Assembly: GCA_019419555.1 (NCBI GenBank)
Contig: DXZR01000003.1
Span: 33,364 to 97,363, forward strand
Reading direction: 5' to 3'
Length of the DNA stretch: 64,000 bases
Source: Collinsella sp.
Lineage (GTDB): Bacteria; Actinomycetota; Coriobacteriia; Coriobacteriales; Coriobacteriaceae
The position numbers were made by a program, and so were the translations under genes. Shown in pieces: positions 7,840 through 16,862 of this stretch. The notes under the pieces were generated by a model, which was given only the letters and a program-made list of their open reading frames with translations, was not told where the DNA came from and ran no database searches. Every line of letters starts with the position of its first letter. Positions within the stretch are counted from its first letter, which is position 1.

Positions 7840-8751
7840 ATGAACGCTTCATCGCTTTCCTTCCAAGACATCATCCTGCGCCTCCAGCAGTACTGGGGCG
7901 AGCAGGGCTGCGTCATTATGCAGCCCTATGACTCCGAGGTCGGTGCCGGTACCTTCCATACCGCGACCACGCTGCGCTCGCTCGGTCCCGCCGAGTGGCG
8001 CACCTGCTATGCGCAGCCTTGCCGCCGTCCCGCCGACGGCCGCTACGGCGAGAACCCCAACCGCATGCAGCACTACTATCAGTTCCAGGTGCTCATCAAG
8101 CCCTCTCCGGTCAACGCCCAGGAGCTTTACCTGGGGTCTCTTGCCGCTATCGGTCTGGACCCCAACGACCATGACGTCCGCTTTGTCGAGGACGACTGGG
8201 AGAGCCCGACGCTCGGCGCCTGGGGCCTTGGCTGGGAGGTCTGGCTCAACGGCATGGAAGTCACGCAGTTTACGTACTTCCAGCAGGTGGGCGGTATCGA
8301 GGTCGACCCCGTTCCTGTCGAGATCACCTATGGCCTGGAACGCATCGCCATGTACGCCCAGGGCGTCAACTCGGTCTACGACCTGGTGTGGAGCTACCTG
8401 CCCGACGGCACGCCCATGACCTATGGCGACGTGTTCCTCGAGAACGAGCGCGAGTTCAGTGCCTACAACTTTGAGGTCGCCAACGTCGAGATGATGCGTC
8501 AGAAGTTTGACGACTACGAGGCCGAGTGCCATTCCTGTCTAGAGCGCAAGCTGCCGCTGCCGGCATATGACTGCGTCATGAAGTGCAGCCACGCTTTCAA
8601 CCTGCTCGATGCCCGCGGCGCTCTGTCCGCAGTCGAGCGTGCCAACTACATCCTGCGCGTCCGCGCCGTCGCCAAGGCGTGCTGCGAGGCCTACATGGCC
8701 GAGGTCGCCGGAGTCAACGAGAATGCCGACCAGGAAGGCGAGGTGGCGTAA
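7840..8751 (+). CDS. glyQ: Glycyl-tRNA synthetase alpha subunit
   Basis: Catalytic subunit of the bacterial alpha2beta2 GlyRS. At 303 residues it matches the family. Recognisable segments are LRLQQYWGEQGCVIMQPYD near the N-terminus, GENPNRMQHYYQFQV and the ITYGLERIAMY motif of the class II core. It is followed 3 bases downstream by glyS, as expected for an obligate complex. The two-subunit enzyme is of the type found in most bacteria other than many Actinomycetia, which often use the single-chain form. Confidence 0.97.
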   Translation: MNASSLSFQDIILRLQQYWGEQGCVIMQPYDSEVGAGTFHTATTLRSLGPAEWRTCYAQPCRRPADGRYGENPNRMQHYYQFQVLIKPSPVNAQELYLGSLAAIGLDPNDHDVRFVEDDWESPTLGAWGLGWEVWLNGMEVTQFTYFQQVGGIEVDPVPVEITYGLERIAMYAQGVNSVYDLVWSYLPDGTPMTYGDVFLENEREFSAYNFEVANVEMMRQKFDDYEAECHSCLERKLPLPAYDCVMKCSHAFNLLDARGALSAVERANYILRVRAVAKACCEAYMAEVAGVNENADQEGEVA

Positions 8752-8754
8752 GCC

Positions 8755-10851
8755 ATGGCAGACGCTAAGGATTTCCTGTTTGAGATCGGTACGGAGGAAA
8801 TGCCCTCTGCACCGCTGAACAATGCCGTCAAGCAGCTTGGCACCATGATCGCCAAGGGTCTCGACGAGGCCGGTCTGGCCCACGGCGAGGTCCGCGTGAT
8901 CTCGAGCCCGCGCCGCCTGGCTGCACTCGTTGCCGATGTCGCCACCGCGACCGACGAGGTTCACGAGGTCAAGCGTGGCCCCGCGGCCAACATTGCCTTC
9001 GACGCTGACGGTAACGCCACCAAGGCCGCCCAGGGCTTCGCCCGCAAGTGCGGTGTGGCTGCCGAGGACCTGGTCCGTCGCGAGGACACTGACGGTCGTG
9101 AGTATGTGTTCGCCGAGAAGAATATTCCCTCCGCACCGGCTACGCCGATTCTGACCGCTCTGTGCGAGAAGACCATCGCCGGCCTGCAGTGGCCCAACTA
9201 CCGCTCCCAGCGCTGGGGTCACGAGCATGCTACCTTTGTTCGTCCGGTCCGTTGGATTTGCTGCCTTCTGGGCGAGGATGTTGTGCCCGTGTCGTTTGCC
9301 GACGTGACGAGTGGCAACACCACGCGTGGTCATCGCGTACTTGGCCCCGGTGACCATGTGGTCGCCAGCCCCGCCGTCTACGAGCAAGTGCTCGAGGACG
9401 CCGGCGTGCTTTCTGCCGAGCGTCGTCGTGAGGCCATCCTCGCCGGTATCGCCGAGGTCGAGGCTGCCCGTCCCGGCTGCCATGTCGATACGCCCAAGAA
9501 GGTCTTCGAGGAGGTCATTAACCTCTGCGAGTGGCCGACGGTGCTCGTCGGTACCTTCGATGAGGAGTTCCTCAAGGTCCCGCACGAGATTATCTGCGAG
9601 TCCATGCTCACCAACCAGCGCTACTTCCCGATCTATGACGGCGAGGGCAAGCTCACGCGTGAGTTCGTGGTCGTCTCCAACAGCAAGCCCGAGAACGCCG
9701 AGCGCGTGATCGACGGCAACGAGCGCGTTGTGCGTGCCCGTCTGGACGATGCCAAGTTCTTCTACGAGGAGGACCTGAAGATCTCCCTCGACGAGTTCCG
9801 CGAGCGTCTGGCCAAGGTTGCCTTCCAGGAGAAGCTCGGTAGCGTGCTCGCCAAGTCCGAGCGCATCGAGCAGCTCGCGCTCGCTATCGCCCGCGAGGCT
9901 CATCTGGGCGCCCACCTTGCCGCCGATGCCGCTCGCGCCGCGCACCTGTGCAAGGCCGACCTGGTGTCTAACGCCGTTGTCGAGTTCACGAGCCAGCAGG
10001 GCGTGATGGGCGGTTATTACGCGACCGCGATGGGGGAGAACGACGAGGTCGCTCATGCTATCCGCGATCACTATCGTCCCCGCTTTGCCGGTGACGAGCT
10101 GCCTGAGGGCACCGCTGGCTGCATCGTGGCTTGCGCCGACAAGCTCGATACCATCGCCGGTATCTTTGCCATCGGCGAGCCCCCGACCGGCTCTTCGGAC
10201 CCCTACGCGCTGCGTCGTGCCGCTATCGGCATCATCAACATCCTGCGCGACCGCCTGCCGATCGACCCCACGTCGCTCATCGACTTCGCCCTCGAGCTCT
10301 ACAGTGAGCAGGGCATTGAGTTCGACGCCGCCGAGGTCGCCCAGCAGGTTCGTGACTTCTTCCATGGCCGCCTGGTGAGCATGGCCCGCGACGAAAAGAT
10401 CCCGGCTGATACCGTTGCCGCCGTCTCCGCGGTGCACATCATCGCCCCGTCCGTCTTCTTCGCCCGCTGCGCCGCCCTCGACGAGGCCCGCAAGAACGAT
10501 GCCGAGACCTTTGACAACCTGGCTACGGCCTATGCCCGTGCCGCGCACATCTCCAAGCCCGAGCTGGGCGCGGAGTACGACCGCAGCCTGATGGGCGAGG
10601 CCGAGCTCGCGCTTGCCGATGCTTCCGAGGCTGCTCAGACTGCTGTCGATGCTGCCCTTGCTGCCGAGGACTACCCGGCCGCATTTGCCGCCCTCGCCGC
10701 CCTGCGCGCGCCCATCGACCGTTTCTTCGATGAGGTTATGGTCATGGACAAGGACGAGCAGCTCCGCGATAATCGCCTTAAGCTGCTCAACCGCTTCGAG
10801 GCCGTTTTCTCCGGCATCGCCAACATCGGTGAGCTTGCCCGCAAAAAGTAA
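8755..10851 (+). CDS. glyS: Glycyl-tRNA synthetase beta subunit
   Basis: 698-residue tRNA-binding subunit of GlyRS. It opens with the family motif FLFEIGTEEMPSAPL, carries the conserved GHRVLGPG and VHIIAPSVFFARCA segments, contains an HD-like region (IRDHYRPRFAGDELP) and ends in an anticodon-binding domain (PIDRFFDEVMVM). It is translated with glyQ. Long open frames on the opposite strand across this gene are composition artefacts. Confidence 0.97.
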   Translation: MADAKDFLFEIGTEEMPSAPLNNAVKQLGTMIAKGLDEAGLAHGEVRVISSPRRLAALVADVATATDEVHEVKRGPAANIAFDADGNATKAAQGFARKCGVAAEDLVRREDTDGREYVFAEKNIPSAPATPILTALCEKTIAGLQWPNYRSQRWGHEHATFVRPVRWICCLLGEDVVPVSFADVTSGNTTRGHRVLGPGDHVVASPAVYEQVLEDAGVLSAERRREAILAGIAEVEAARPGCHVDTPKKVFEEVINLCEWPTVLVGTFDEEFLKVPHEIICESMLTNQRYFPIYDGEGKLTREFVVVSNSKPENAERVIDGNERVVRARLDDAKFFYEEDLKISLDEFRERLAKVAFQEKLGSVLAKSERIEQLALAIAREAHLGAHLAADAARAAHLCKADLVSNAVVEFTSQQGVMGGYYATAMGENDEVAHAIRDHYRPRFAGDELPEGTAGCIVACADKLDTIAGIFAIGEPPTGSSDPYALRRAAIGIINILRDRLPIDPTSLIDFALELYSEQGIEFDAAEVAQQVRDFFHGRLVSMARDEKIPADTVAAVSAVHIIAPSVFFARCAALDEARKNDAETFDNLATAYARAAHISKPELGAEYDRSLMGEAELALADASEAAQTAVDAALAAEDYPAAFAALAALRAPIDRFFDEVMVMDKDEQLRDNRLKLLNRFEAVFSGIANIGELARKK

Positions 10852-10885
10852 GCCAGCCTGCGCATAAGCGCAAAAGGAGCTCCGC

Positions 10886-11752
10886 ATGGATTGCCCGGTC
10901 ACCGCTCGTCCCACCGTTATCGTTATCTCCGACTCGCTCGGTGATACCGCTTGTGAGGTGGTGCTTGCGGCGTCCGGGCAATTTGATGAAGGGGTTTTTC
11001 GCGTTTTGCGCCTGCCTAAGGTGACCTCCGTGGAGCAGGTCAAGTCATTTGTGGGGCCGCGCGTCGATGCCGACCATCGCGATATCGCCGTGTTCCACAC
11101 CATTGTCGACCCGGCCCTTCGTGCTCGTGTGCTCGACTACTTGGGTATGTTGCATATTCGCTCGGTCGACCTGATCGGCCCGACGCTTGCCGTGCTGTCG
11201 TCGCTCATCGGTGTGCCGCCCAAGGGCGTTGCGGGCGTGATTCACAGGACCGATGACCGCTATTTCCATCGTATCGAGGCCATGGAGTATTTCGTTGAGC
11301 ACGATGATGGACGCGGCTGCGACGATCTGTCGGGTGCCGATATCGTGCTGTTGGGCGTATCGCGCACGTCCAAGACGCCGCTGTCGATGTATTTGGCCTA
11401 TCAAGGTTACAAGGTTGCTAATGTCCCTCTGGCGCACGGCATGGAGCCGCCCAAGTCGATTTACGAGGTTGACCCGATGCGCCTGTTCGGCCTAATTTCG
11501 ACCGTCGACGTTATTTCTGAGATTCGCGATAGCCGCTTGGGCGATGATTACGCCCGTGCCGTTGCCGGCTCCTATGCCGAGCCCGAGAGTGTGCGCAGCG
11601 AGCTCGAGGAAGCCCGTGCCCTCATGAAGCGCCTAGGCTGCTTTGTGGTGCGTACCGATGGCAAGGCGATCGAGGAGAGCGCCTCCGAGATCATTAGCCA
11701 CTTGGAGGAAATCCAAGAAGCCCGTGCCCGCCGCGCCGCCCGTCGAGCCTAA
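10886..11752 (+). CDS. ppsR: PPDK regulatory protein (kinase/pyrophosphorylase)
   Basis: DUF299 bifunctional regulator that phosphorylates a threonine of pyruvate phosphate dikinase using ADP and reverses this with phosphate. Its target gene ppdK lies 250 bases downstream, which supports the PPDK rather than PEP-synthase assignment. Family signatures are VIVISDSLGDTA near the N-terminus and the P-loop-like GVSRTSKTP at about 157-165. A good ribosome site (AAAAGGAG) precedes the ATG at 10886. Confidence 0.93.
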   Translation: MDCPVTARPTVIVISDSLGDTACEVVLAASGQFDEGVFRVLRLPKVTSVEQVKSFVGPRVDADHRDIAVFHTIVDPALRARVLDYLGMLHIRSVDLIGPTLAVLSSLIGVPPKGVAGVIHRTDDRYFHRIEAMEYFVEHDDGRGCDDLSGADIVLLGVSRTSKTPLSMYLAYQGYKVANVPLAHGMEPPKSIYEVDPMRLFGLISTVDVISEIRDSRLGDDYARAVAGSYAEPESVRSELEEARALMKRLGCFVVRTDGKAIEESASEIISHLEEIQEARARRAARRA

Positions 11753-12002
11753 TAGTAGCAGCATTTTGATAAAGCGATTTAGCAAAAATATCGCATCTGA
11801 CCTGCATTTCTCTTGCAGTGGTATCTTCATAAGGTAACCACCTTTATCTACCGTTTACCGCCAGTTTTAGCACGTTTACCAAACCGCGCATCCTCTGCTT
11901 AAGCCCGCTCAAAACCCGCCGTATAGTTCCCTCACGGCCCGCATCTGGCGGGTCGATTCGTTACCACGGTCGTGCGCGTAAGTGCATGGAAGGGGAAGTA
12001 TC
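11753..12002. other. Intergenic region before ppdK
   Basis: 250 bases without a gene. A candidate -10 element TATAGT lies at 11922-11927, about 76 bases before the ppdK start, without a convincing -35. The motif CGTTTACC occurs twice (near 11855-11880). No terminator with a T-tract is evident after ppsR. Confidence 0.3.
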
Positions 12003-14753
12003 GTGAGCGATTGCAAGAGGGTTTACCGTTTTGGAACCGACGCCCAGGGCACCCGTGTCACTGAGGGCGACAAGTCCATGAACTTCGTGCTTGGCGGCAA
12101 GGGCGCAAACCTTGCCGAGATGAGCCGTATCGGCCTGCCGGTTCCCGGTGGCTTTACCATTACCTGCCAGACCTGTGTCGAGTACTCCGGTGCCGGCAAC
12201 GTGTGGCCCGAGGGCGCACTCGATGAGATCGTTGCTGCCGAGGCAGACCTCGAGGCCCGTTGCGGCAAAAAGCTCGGCGACGCCTCCGATCCGCTGCTCG
12301 TGTCGGTTCGCTCGGGCGCTCCGTTCTCCATGCCCGGTATGATGGACACGGTCCTCAACTTGGGTCTCAACGACGACTCCGTTCAGGGTCTCATTGCCCA
12401 GACGCAAAACCTGCGTTTTGCCTGGGATAGCTACCGCCGCTTTATCCAGATGTTCTCAAACGTCGTCATGGGTGTCGATGCCGACCTGTTCGAGAACGCC
12501 CTGACCCAGGCCCGCCTGGTCGCCGGCGTTCGCGTCGACTCCGAGCTTTCGGCCGAGGACCTGCAGGAACTCGTCGAGACCTTTAAGGGCATCTTCTCCG
12601 AGAACGTCGATGCCGCCCTGTATCCCGAGCTCGAGATCGCTGACGGCAAGCCCATCTTCCCGCACGACCCGGAGCTTCAGCTACGCCTTGCCATCCAGGC
12701 CGTCTTTGGCAGCTGGATGAACGAGCGTGCCTGCATCTACCGCAAGCAGCATGGCATTTCCGACGACCTCGGCACCGCCGTCAACGTGCAGGCCATGGCC
12801 TTTGGCAACAAGGGCGAGACCTCTGCGACCGGCGTCGCCTTTACGCGCAACCCGGCCGACGGCACCAAGGAGTTCTACGGCGATTTTCTGGTTAACGCCC
12901 AGGGCGAGGACGTCGTCGCCGGCATCCGCAACACCGAGCCCATTGCCGACCTCAAGACCACCCCGGGCCTCGAGTCCGCAGGTGAGGAGCTCGAGCGCGT
13001 GTTCCTGACGCTCGAGGATCATTATCGCGATATGTGCGATATCGAGTTCACCATCGAGCAGGGCAAGCTCTGGATGCTCCAGACCCGCGTGGGCAAGCGC
13101 ACCGCCACCGCCGCCCTGCGCATCGCTATCGAAATGGTCGAGGAGGGCCTGATCACCCGCGAGGAGGCCGTGAGCCGCATCGATCCCGCGCAGCTCGACC
13201 AACTCCTGCACCCGCAGTTTGACGCCTCCAAGAAGTACGAAGCGCTGGCCAGCGGTCTGAACGCCAGCCCCGGTGCCGCCGTGGGCGAGGTCGTGTTCTC
13301 GAGCGATGACGCCGTCGCGCGCGCCAACGAGGGCCACAAGGTCATTCTGGTTCGTTGGGAGACCAACCCCGACGACCTGAAGGGCATGGTCGCCGCCGAG
13401 GGCATCCTGACCAGCCACGGTGGCAAGACGAGCCATGCCGCCGTTATCGCCCGCGGCATGGGTACGCCCTGCGTCTGCGGCGTTGAGCGCTTCCATATTG
13501 ACGCCGCCGAGAAGGTCGTGCGCATCGAGGGCAGCGACCGCGTACTGCACGAGGGCGATGTCATCTCCATCGACGGCACCCAGGGCATCGTCGTCGACGG
13601 TCCCGTCGACCTGGCCTCCGCCGAGCTTACCGGCGACCTGGACACCATCCTGTCCTGGGCCGACGAGATTCGCCTGGACGAGACCTGTGGCCATGCCAAC
13701 CATGTGCGCGTCAACGCCGACAATCCCGAGGATGCCGAGCTCGCCCTCGAGTTTGGCGCCGAGGCTATTGGCCTGTGCCGCACCGAGCACATGTTCCTGG
13801 GCGATCGCAAGAACATCATCCAGAGCTTTATCCTGTCTGACGATGAGACCGTGAAGCAGCAGGCCCTGGCCGACCTGCTCAAGGTTCAGACCGAGGACTT
13901 CCTGGCGATGTTCAAGACCATGTCCGGTCGCGATGTGGTCGTCCGGCTGCTCGATCCGCCGCTTCATGAGTTCCTGGATGATCCTCGCGAGCTCGAGGTC
14001 GCCATCACCAAGAAGGAAGCCGCTGGCGCCAACGAGGAAGAGCTTGCCGCCCTGCGCACCCGTCTGCGTCGTATTGACGGTATGGTCGAGTCCAACCCGA
14101 TGCTCGGCCTGCGCGGTGTGCGCCTGTCCGTCGTCTTTAGCGATCTGCCGCTCATGCAGGTTCGCGCCGTCGCTACGGCTGCTGCCCGTCTTATCAAGGA
14201 AGGCGTCGATCCGCGCCCTGAGATCATGGTTCCGCTCGTTTCCATCACGGCCGAGCATGTCCAGATCCGCGAGGTTATCGAGCGCGTAATCGCCGAGGTT
14301 TCCGACGAAGAGGCCGTCGAGCTCAATATTCCCGTGGGCACGATGCTCGAGCTGCCGCGCGCCTGCATGGTCGCTGACGAGATCGCCCATTATGCAGACT
14401 TCTTCTGTTTTGGCACTAACGACCTCACCCAGACGACCTTCGGTTTCTCGCGTGACGACGCCGAGGCTAAGTTCATCCCGCTGTACATGCATAAGAAGAT
14501 CCTGAAGGACAATCCCTTCGAGACCATCGATACCGCGGTGCTCGAGCTGGTGCGCATGGCCGTCGAGAAGGGCCGCGCCACCAACCCCGACATGCACTTT
14601 GGCGTGTGCGGCGAGCACGGCGGCGACCCCAAATCCATTAAGGGCCTGTTCAACGTGGCCGACGTGGACTATGTGTCCTGCTCGCCCTACCGCGTGCCCC
14701 TCGCACGCCTGGCTGCCGCCCAGGCCAAGCTCGAGGCGAAGCGCTCCGCGTAA
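12003..14753 (+). CDS. ppdK: Pyruvate, phosphate dikinase
   Basis: Interconverts pyruvate, ATP and phosphate with PEP, AMP and pyrophosphate; in anaerobes it links glycolysis and gluconeogenesis. The 916-residue chain shows the ATP-grasp N-terminus (VLGGKGANLAEMSRIGLPVPGGFT), the phosphohistidine domain (SHGGKTSHAAVIARGMGTPC) and the C-terminal PEP barrel with CRTEHMF and the catalytic-cysteine segment GVCGEHGGDP. The threonine in GGKTSHA is the expected target of the adjacent regulatory protein. GTG at 12003 is preferred because AAGGGGAAG lies just upstream; a GTG at 11982 is in frame but overlaps that site. Confidence 0.95.
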   Translation: MSDCKRVYRFGTDAQGTRVTEGDKSMNFVLGGKGANLAEMSRIGLPVPGGFTITCQTCVEYSGAGNVWPEGALDEIVAAEADLEARCGKKLGDASDPLLVSVRSGAPFSMPGMMDTVLNLGLNDDSVQGLIAQTQNLRFAWDSYRRFIQMFSNVVMGVDADLFENALTQARLVAGVRVDSELSAEDLQELVETFKGIFSENVDAALYPELEIADGKPIFPHDPELQLRLAIQAVFGSWMNERACIYRKQHGISDDLGTAVNVQAMAFGNKGETSATGVAFTRNPADGTKEFYGDFLVNAQGEDVVAGIRNTEPIADLKTTPGLESAGEELERVFLTLEDHYRDMCDIEFTIEQGKLWMLQTRVGKRTATAALRIAIEMVEEGLITREEAVSRIDPAQLDQLLHPQFDASKKYEALASGLNASPGAAVGEVVFSSDDAVARANEGHKVILVRWETNPDDLKGMVAAEGILTSHGGKTSHAAVIARGMGTPCVCGVERFHIDAAEKVVRIEGSDRVLHEGDVISIDGTQGIVVDGPVDLASAELTGDLDTILSWADEIRLDETCGHANHVRVNADNPEDAELALEFGAEAIGLCRTEHMFLGDRKNIIQSFILSDDETVKQQALADLLKVQTEDFLAMFKTMSGRDVVVRLLDPPLHEFLDDPRELEVAITKKEAAGANEEELAALRTRLRRIDGMVESNPMLGLRGVRLSVVFSDLPLMQVRAVATAAARLIKEGVDPRPEIMVPLVSITAEHVQIREVIERVIAEVSDEEAVELNIPVGTMLELPRACMVADEIAHYADFFCFGTNDLTQTTFGFSRDDAEAKFIPLYMHKKILKDNPFETIDTAVLELVRMAVEKGRATNPDMHFGVCGEHGGDPKSIKGLFNVADVDYVSCSPYRVPLARLAAAQAKLEAKRSA

Positions 14754-14792
14754 CGTTTTGGGTTCAGACGCCTAACGTAGCCCCCCTTCATG

Positions 14793-14820
14793 CCGTCCGT
14801 CTCATTCGTGAGGCGGACGG
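14793..14820 (+). terminator. Hairpin after ppdK (likely terminator)
   Basis: CCGTCCG and CGGACGG pair, and inside them CTCA pairs with TGAG across TTCG. The T-run follows only at some distance (GGGTTTTGTCTTTTTG), so termination is probable rather than certain. Confidence 0.6.
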
Positions 14821-14866
14821 TTATCATGTGCGGGTTTTGTCTTTTTGTCTGCGTAAAAAATTGTTC

Positions 14867-14894
14867 TTGCAGCAGAAACCCGCGCGTGTATACT
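14867..14894 (+). promoter_or_regulatory. Promoter of the rplS operon
   Basis: TTGCAG and TATACT separated by 16 bases, about 70 bases before the rplS start codon. Confidence 0.6.
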
Positions 14895-14915
14895 CGAATA
14901 CGTTTGTTCAACTAC

Positions 14916-14939
14916 GTGCCGGCCAAGGTGGTACGGCAC
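14916..14939 (+). promoter_or_regulatory. Stem-loop in the rplS leader
   Basis: GTGCCG (14916-14921) pairs with CGGCAC (14934-14939) just upstream of the ribosome site. Leaders of L19 genes in other bacteria are structured and can be autoregulatory; whether this one is cannot be judged here. Confidence 0.4.
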
Positions 14940-14963
14940 CTCTAGAAGAGTAAGGAATTGCAC

Positions 14964-15305
14964 ATGGATTACATCCGCGCAATCGAGCGTCAGCAGATCC
15001 GCGAGGACATTCCTCAGGTTCGCGTCGCCGACAACGTCAAGGTTCACTACCGCATTAAGGAAGGCGACCGCGAGCGCATCCAGGTCTTCCAGGGCGACGT
15101 CATCCGCATGGCCGGCGCCGGTGCCCGCGAGACCTTCACCGTCCGCAAGATGTCCTTCGGTGTCGGTGTTGAGCGTACCTTCCCGCTTCACAGCCCCAAG
15201 ATCGCCAAGCTCGAGGTCGTTCGTCATGGTCGCGTCCGTCGCGCCAAGCTGTACTACCTCCGCGACAAGGTGGGCAAGGCTGCTCGCATCCCCGAGAAGC
15301 GCTAA
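14964..15305 (+). CDS. rplS: 50S ribosomal protein L19
   Basis: Ribosomal protein bL19 at the 30S-50S interface. The 113-residue chain starts MDYIRAIERQQIRED and contains the diagnostic segments GDVIRMAGAGARETFTVRK and FPLHSPKIAKLEVVRHGRVRRAKLYYLRD. ATG at 14964 matches the family start and is preceded by TAAGGA; a TTG two codons upstream is unlikely. A strong terminator follows. Confidence 0.96.
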   Translation: MDYIRAIERQQIREDIPQVRVADNVKVHYRIKEGDRERIQVFQGDVIRMAGAGARETFTVRKMSFGVGVERTFPLHSPKIAKLEVVRHGRVRRAKLYYLRDKVGKAARIPEKR

Positions 15306-15340
15306 GAAGATCGCAGCGTCTGTCCACTCGTTTGGACACA

Positions 15341-15369
15341 AGGGCCACCTTCGGGTGGCCCTTCTTTTT
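15341..15369 (+). terminator. Intrinsic terminator after rplS
   Basis: AAGGGCCACC and GGTGGCCCTT pair across a TTCG tetraloop, followed by CTTTTT. Confidence 0.92.
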
Positions 15370-15398
15370 ATCTGATTTGCATGCAAGGAGGGCCTGGT

Positions 15399-16187
15399 AT
15401 GGCCAATATGACGAGCTCGGTTTCGGCATCGCAGGTTGCCGGAGAGCTAGCGAGCGCAACGTTTGAGGAGATCCCCGCCCTCGTGGAGCATTATCGCGAG
15501 GACCCGCGCCAGCAGGTGATCAAGGCTTGTGAACGCGCCCTCAAACGCCATGCTAAGGAACTTGCCGAGCGCGAGCGCGTCAATGACATGTACGAGCTTA
15601 TGCATGAGCTTGGCGGCGATGGGGTGGTCGTTGGTGTCGACGAGGTGGGCCGCGGCTCGGTAGCGGGTCCCTTAACCGTGTGTGCCGTGTGCCTTCCCAT
15701 GGAGCCGCGCGTCTGGGGCATCAACGATTCCAAAAAGCTCACGCCGGCGCGCCGCGAGTTGCTCTCAGTGAAGATTGCCGAGGTGGCGACGGCGATCGGT
15801 TTTTGCCATATCGCGCCTAAGGATATCGATGAGATGGGCATGGCCCGTGCTATCCGTACCGCCGTTGCGGGCGCCGTGGCCGATACGGGACTTGAACCCG
15901 ACTGCGTCCTCATGGATGGCAACCCCTTGGGCGCTGTTCCTAACGAGCGCGATGTGGTGAAAGGCGATGCCAAGATCGCCTGCATCGCCGCAGCGTCCAT
16001 CATGGCCAAGGTCACGCGTGACGAGATGATGGTCGAGTACGACGCCGAGTACCCCGAGTACCATCTGGCCGAGTCGAAGGGCTATGCGAGCCCCGAGCAC
16101 ATCGAGGCCATTCGCAAACATGGACTTTGTCCGCTGCACCGCGTGAGCTTTTGCGGAAACTTTCTGCAGACTGAGCGCCTTTTCTAG
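15399..16187 (+). CDS. rnhB: Ribonuclease HII
   Basis: Cleaves RNA in RNA-DNA hybrids, including single ribonucleotides in DNA. The catalytic block GVDEVGRGSVAGPLTV supplies the DEG acidic residues, and MDGNPLG and the YPEYHLAESKGYASPEH segment complete the site. An N-terminal extension of about 75 residues precedes the catalytic domain, as in Bacillus-type RNase HII. AAGGAGG at 15385-15391 fixes the start at the ATG at 15399 rather than 15381. Confidence 0.95.
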   Translation: MANMTSSVSASQVAGELASATFEEIPALVEHYREDPRQQVIKACERALKRHAKELAERERVNDMYELMHELGGDGVVVGVDEVGRGSVAGPLTVCAVCLPMEPRVWGINDSKKLTPARRELLSVKIAEVATAIGFCHIAPKDIDEMGMARAIRTAVAGAVADTGLEPDCVLMDGNPLGAVPNERDVVKGDAKIACIAAASIMAKVTRDEMMVEYDAEYPEYHLAESKGYASPEHIEAIRKHGLCPLHRVSFCGNFLQTERLF

Positions 16188-16236
16188 GCCAATTGTGGAG
16201 ACAGGGACCTCTGTGGTTTTATAAACCTGCTGGTAG

Positions 16237-16279
16237 CGGGCCGTATGCAGCAGCATTGCTGCGTACGGCCCGTTTTTTG
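16237..16279 (+). terminator. Intrinsic terminator after rnhB
   Basis: A 16-base stem (CGGGCCGTATGCAGCA with TGCTGCGTACGGCCCG, one wobble) across a GCAT loop, followed by TTTTTTG. Confidence 0.92.
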
Positions 16280-16376
16280 TCGGCATTTGGTCAGCTTTTG
16301 GTTTGCTTCCGGTACTTACCCGCATGAAAGGTGCCCTCATCATCGGGGCAATGCAGTGTGCGGGAAAGGAGACCCC

Positions 16377-16862
16377 ATGAGTGCCGCAAGCAAAAAGAGC
16401 AAGACGCAGCAGCTCAAGGAGCGTTGGGAAAACGGCGAGCTCGACTGTGGGGCGATGACGCCCGAGTTTATCAAGGGACTCAGTCCCCGCGAGCTGGGCA
16501 TGCTAGGCGAGCTGATCACCATCGACTACTTTAACGAGCGCGGCTACACCTTGCTGGAGCAGGGTTATCGTTGCACCGAGGGCGAGGCCGATCTGGTGCT
16601 GCTCGATGAGCTCGACGATGTCGTGGTGATGGCCGAGGTCAAGACCAGACGCGTTGCGCTGGATTGCAACACGCGGGTCTTTCCCGAGGAGGCCGTGGAC
16701 GCCCAAAAGCAACGCCGCTACCGCCGCATCGCAAGTTGCTATCTCATGGAGCATTATCCGCTCAAGGCGATTCGCTTCGATGCCGTGGGCGTCACCATCC
16801 GCGACGGGCATATCGCCGAGATCGAGCACCAGTACAACGCGTTCGATTGGCAGGTTTCGTGA
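16377..16862 (+). CDS. yraN: YraN/UPF0102 family nuclease-like protein
   Basis: 161-residue protein of the UPF0102 family, which has a restriction-endonuclease-like fold. The PD-(D/E)XK-type core is visible as LGMLGELITIDYFNERGYTLL, then CTEGEADLVLLDE and VVVMAEVKTRR. Linkage with rnhB, comM and dprA is conserved in many bacteria and suggests a role in DNA processing, but no activity is established for the family. AAAGGAGA precedes the ATG at 16377. About 40 residues lie before the core. Confidence 0.88.
   Translation: MSAASKKSKTQQLKERWENGELDCGAMTPEFIKGLSPRELGMLGELITIDYFNERGYTLLEQGYRCTEGEADLVLLDELDDVVVMAEVKTRRVALDCNTRVFPEEAVDAQKQRRYRRIASCYLMEHYPLKAIRFDAVGVTIRDGHIAEIEHQYNAFDWQVS

Noticed and set aside
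8539..11103. 854-codon open frame on the minus strand across glyS
   Set aside because: Low-complexity shadow of a GC-rich gene: the plus-strand frame is unmistakably glyS and the antisense product matches no fold.
12681..14618. 645-codon minus-strand open frame inside ppdK
   Set aside because: Antisense shadow of ppdK with Leu/Gly/Asp-biased composition and no ribosome site.
16191..16225. ACAGGGACCTCTGT-like stretch after rnhB, considered as another repeat copy
   Set aside because: Does not share the GTAG head or TTTGGGAC core and is not self-complementary enough; it only precedes the rnhB terminator.
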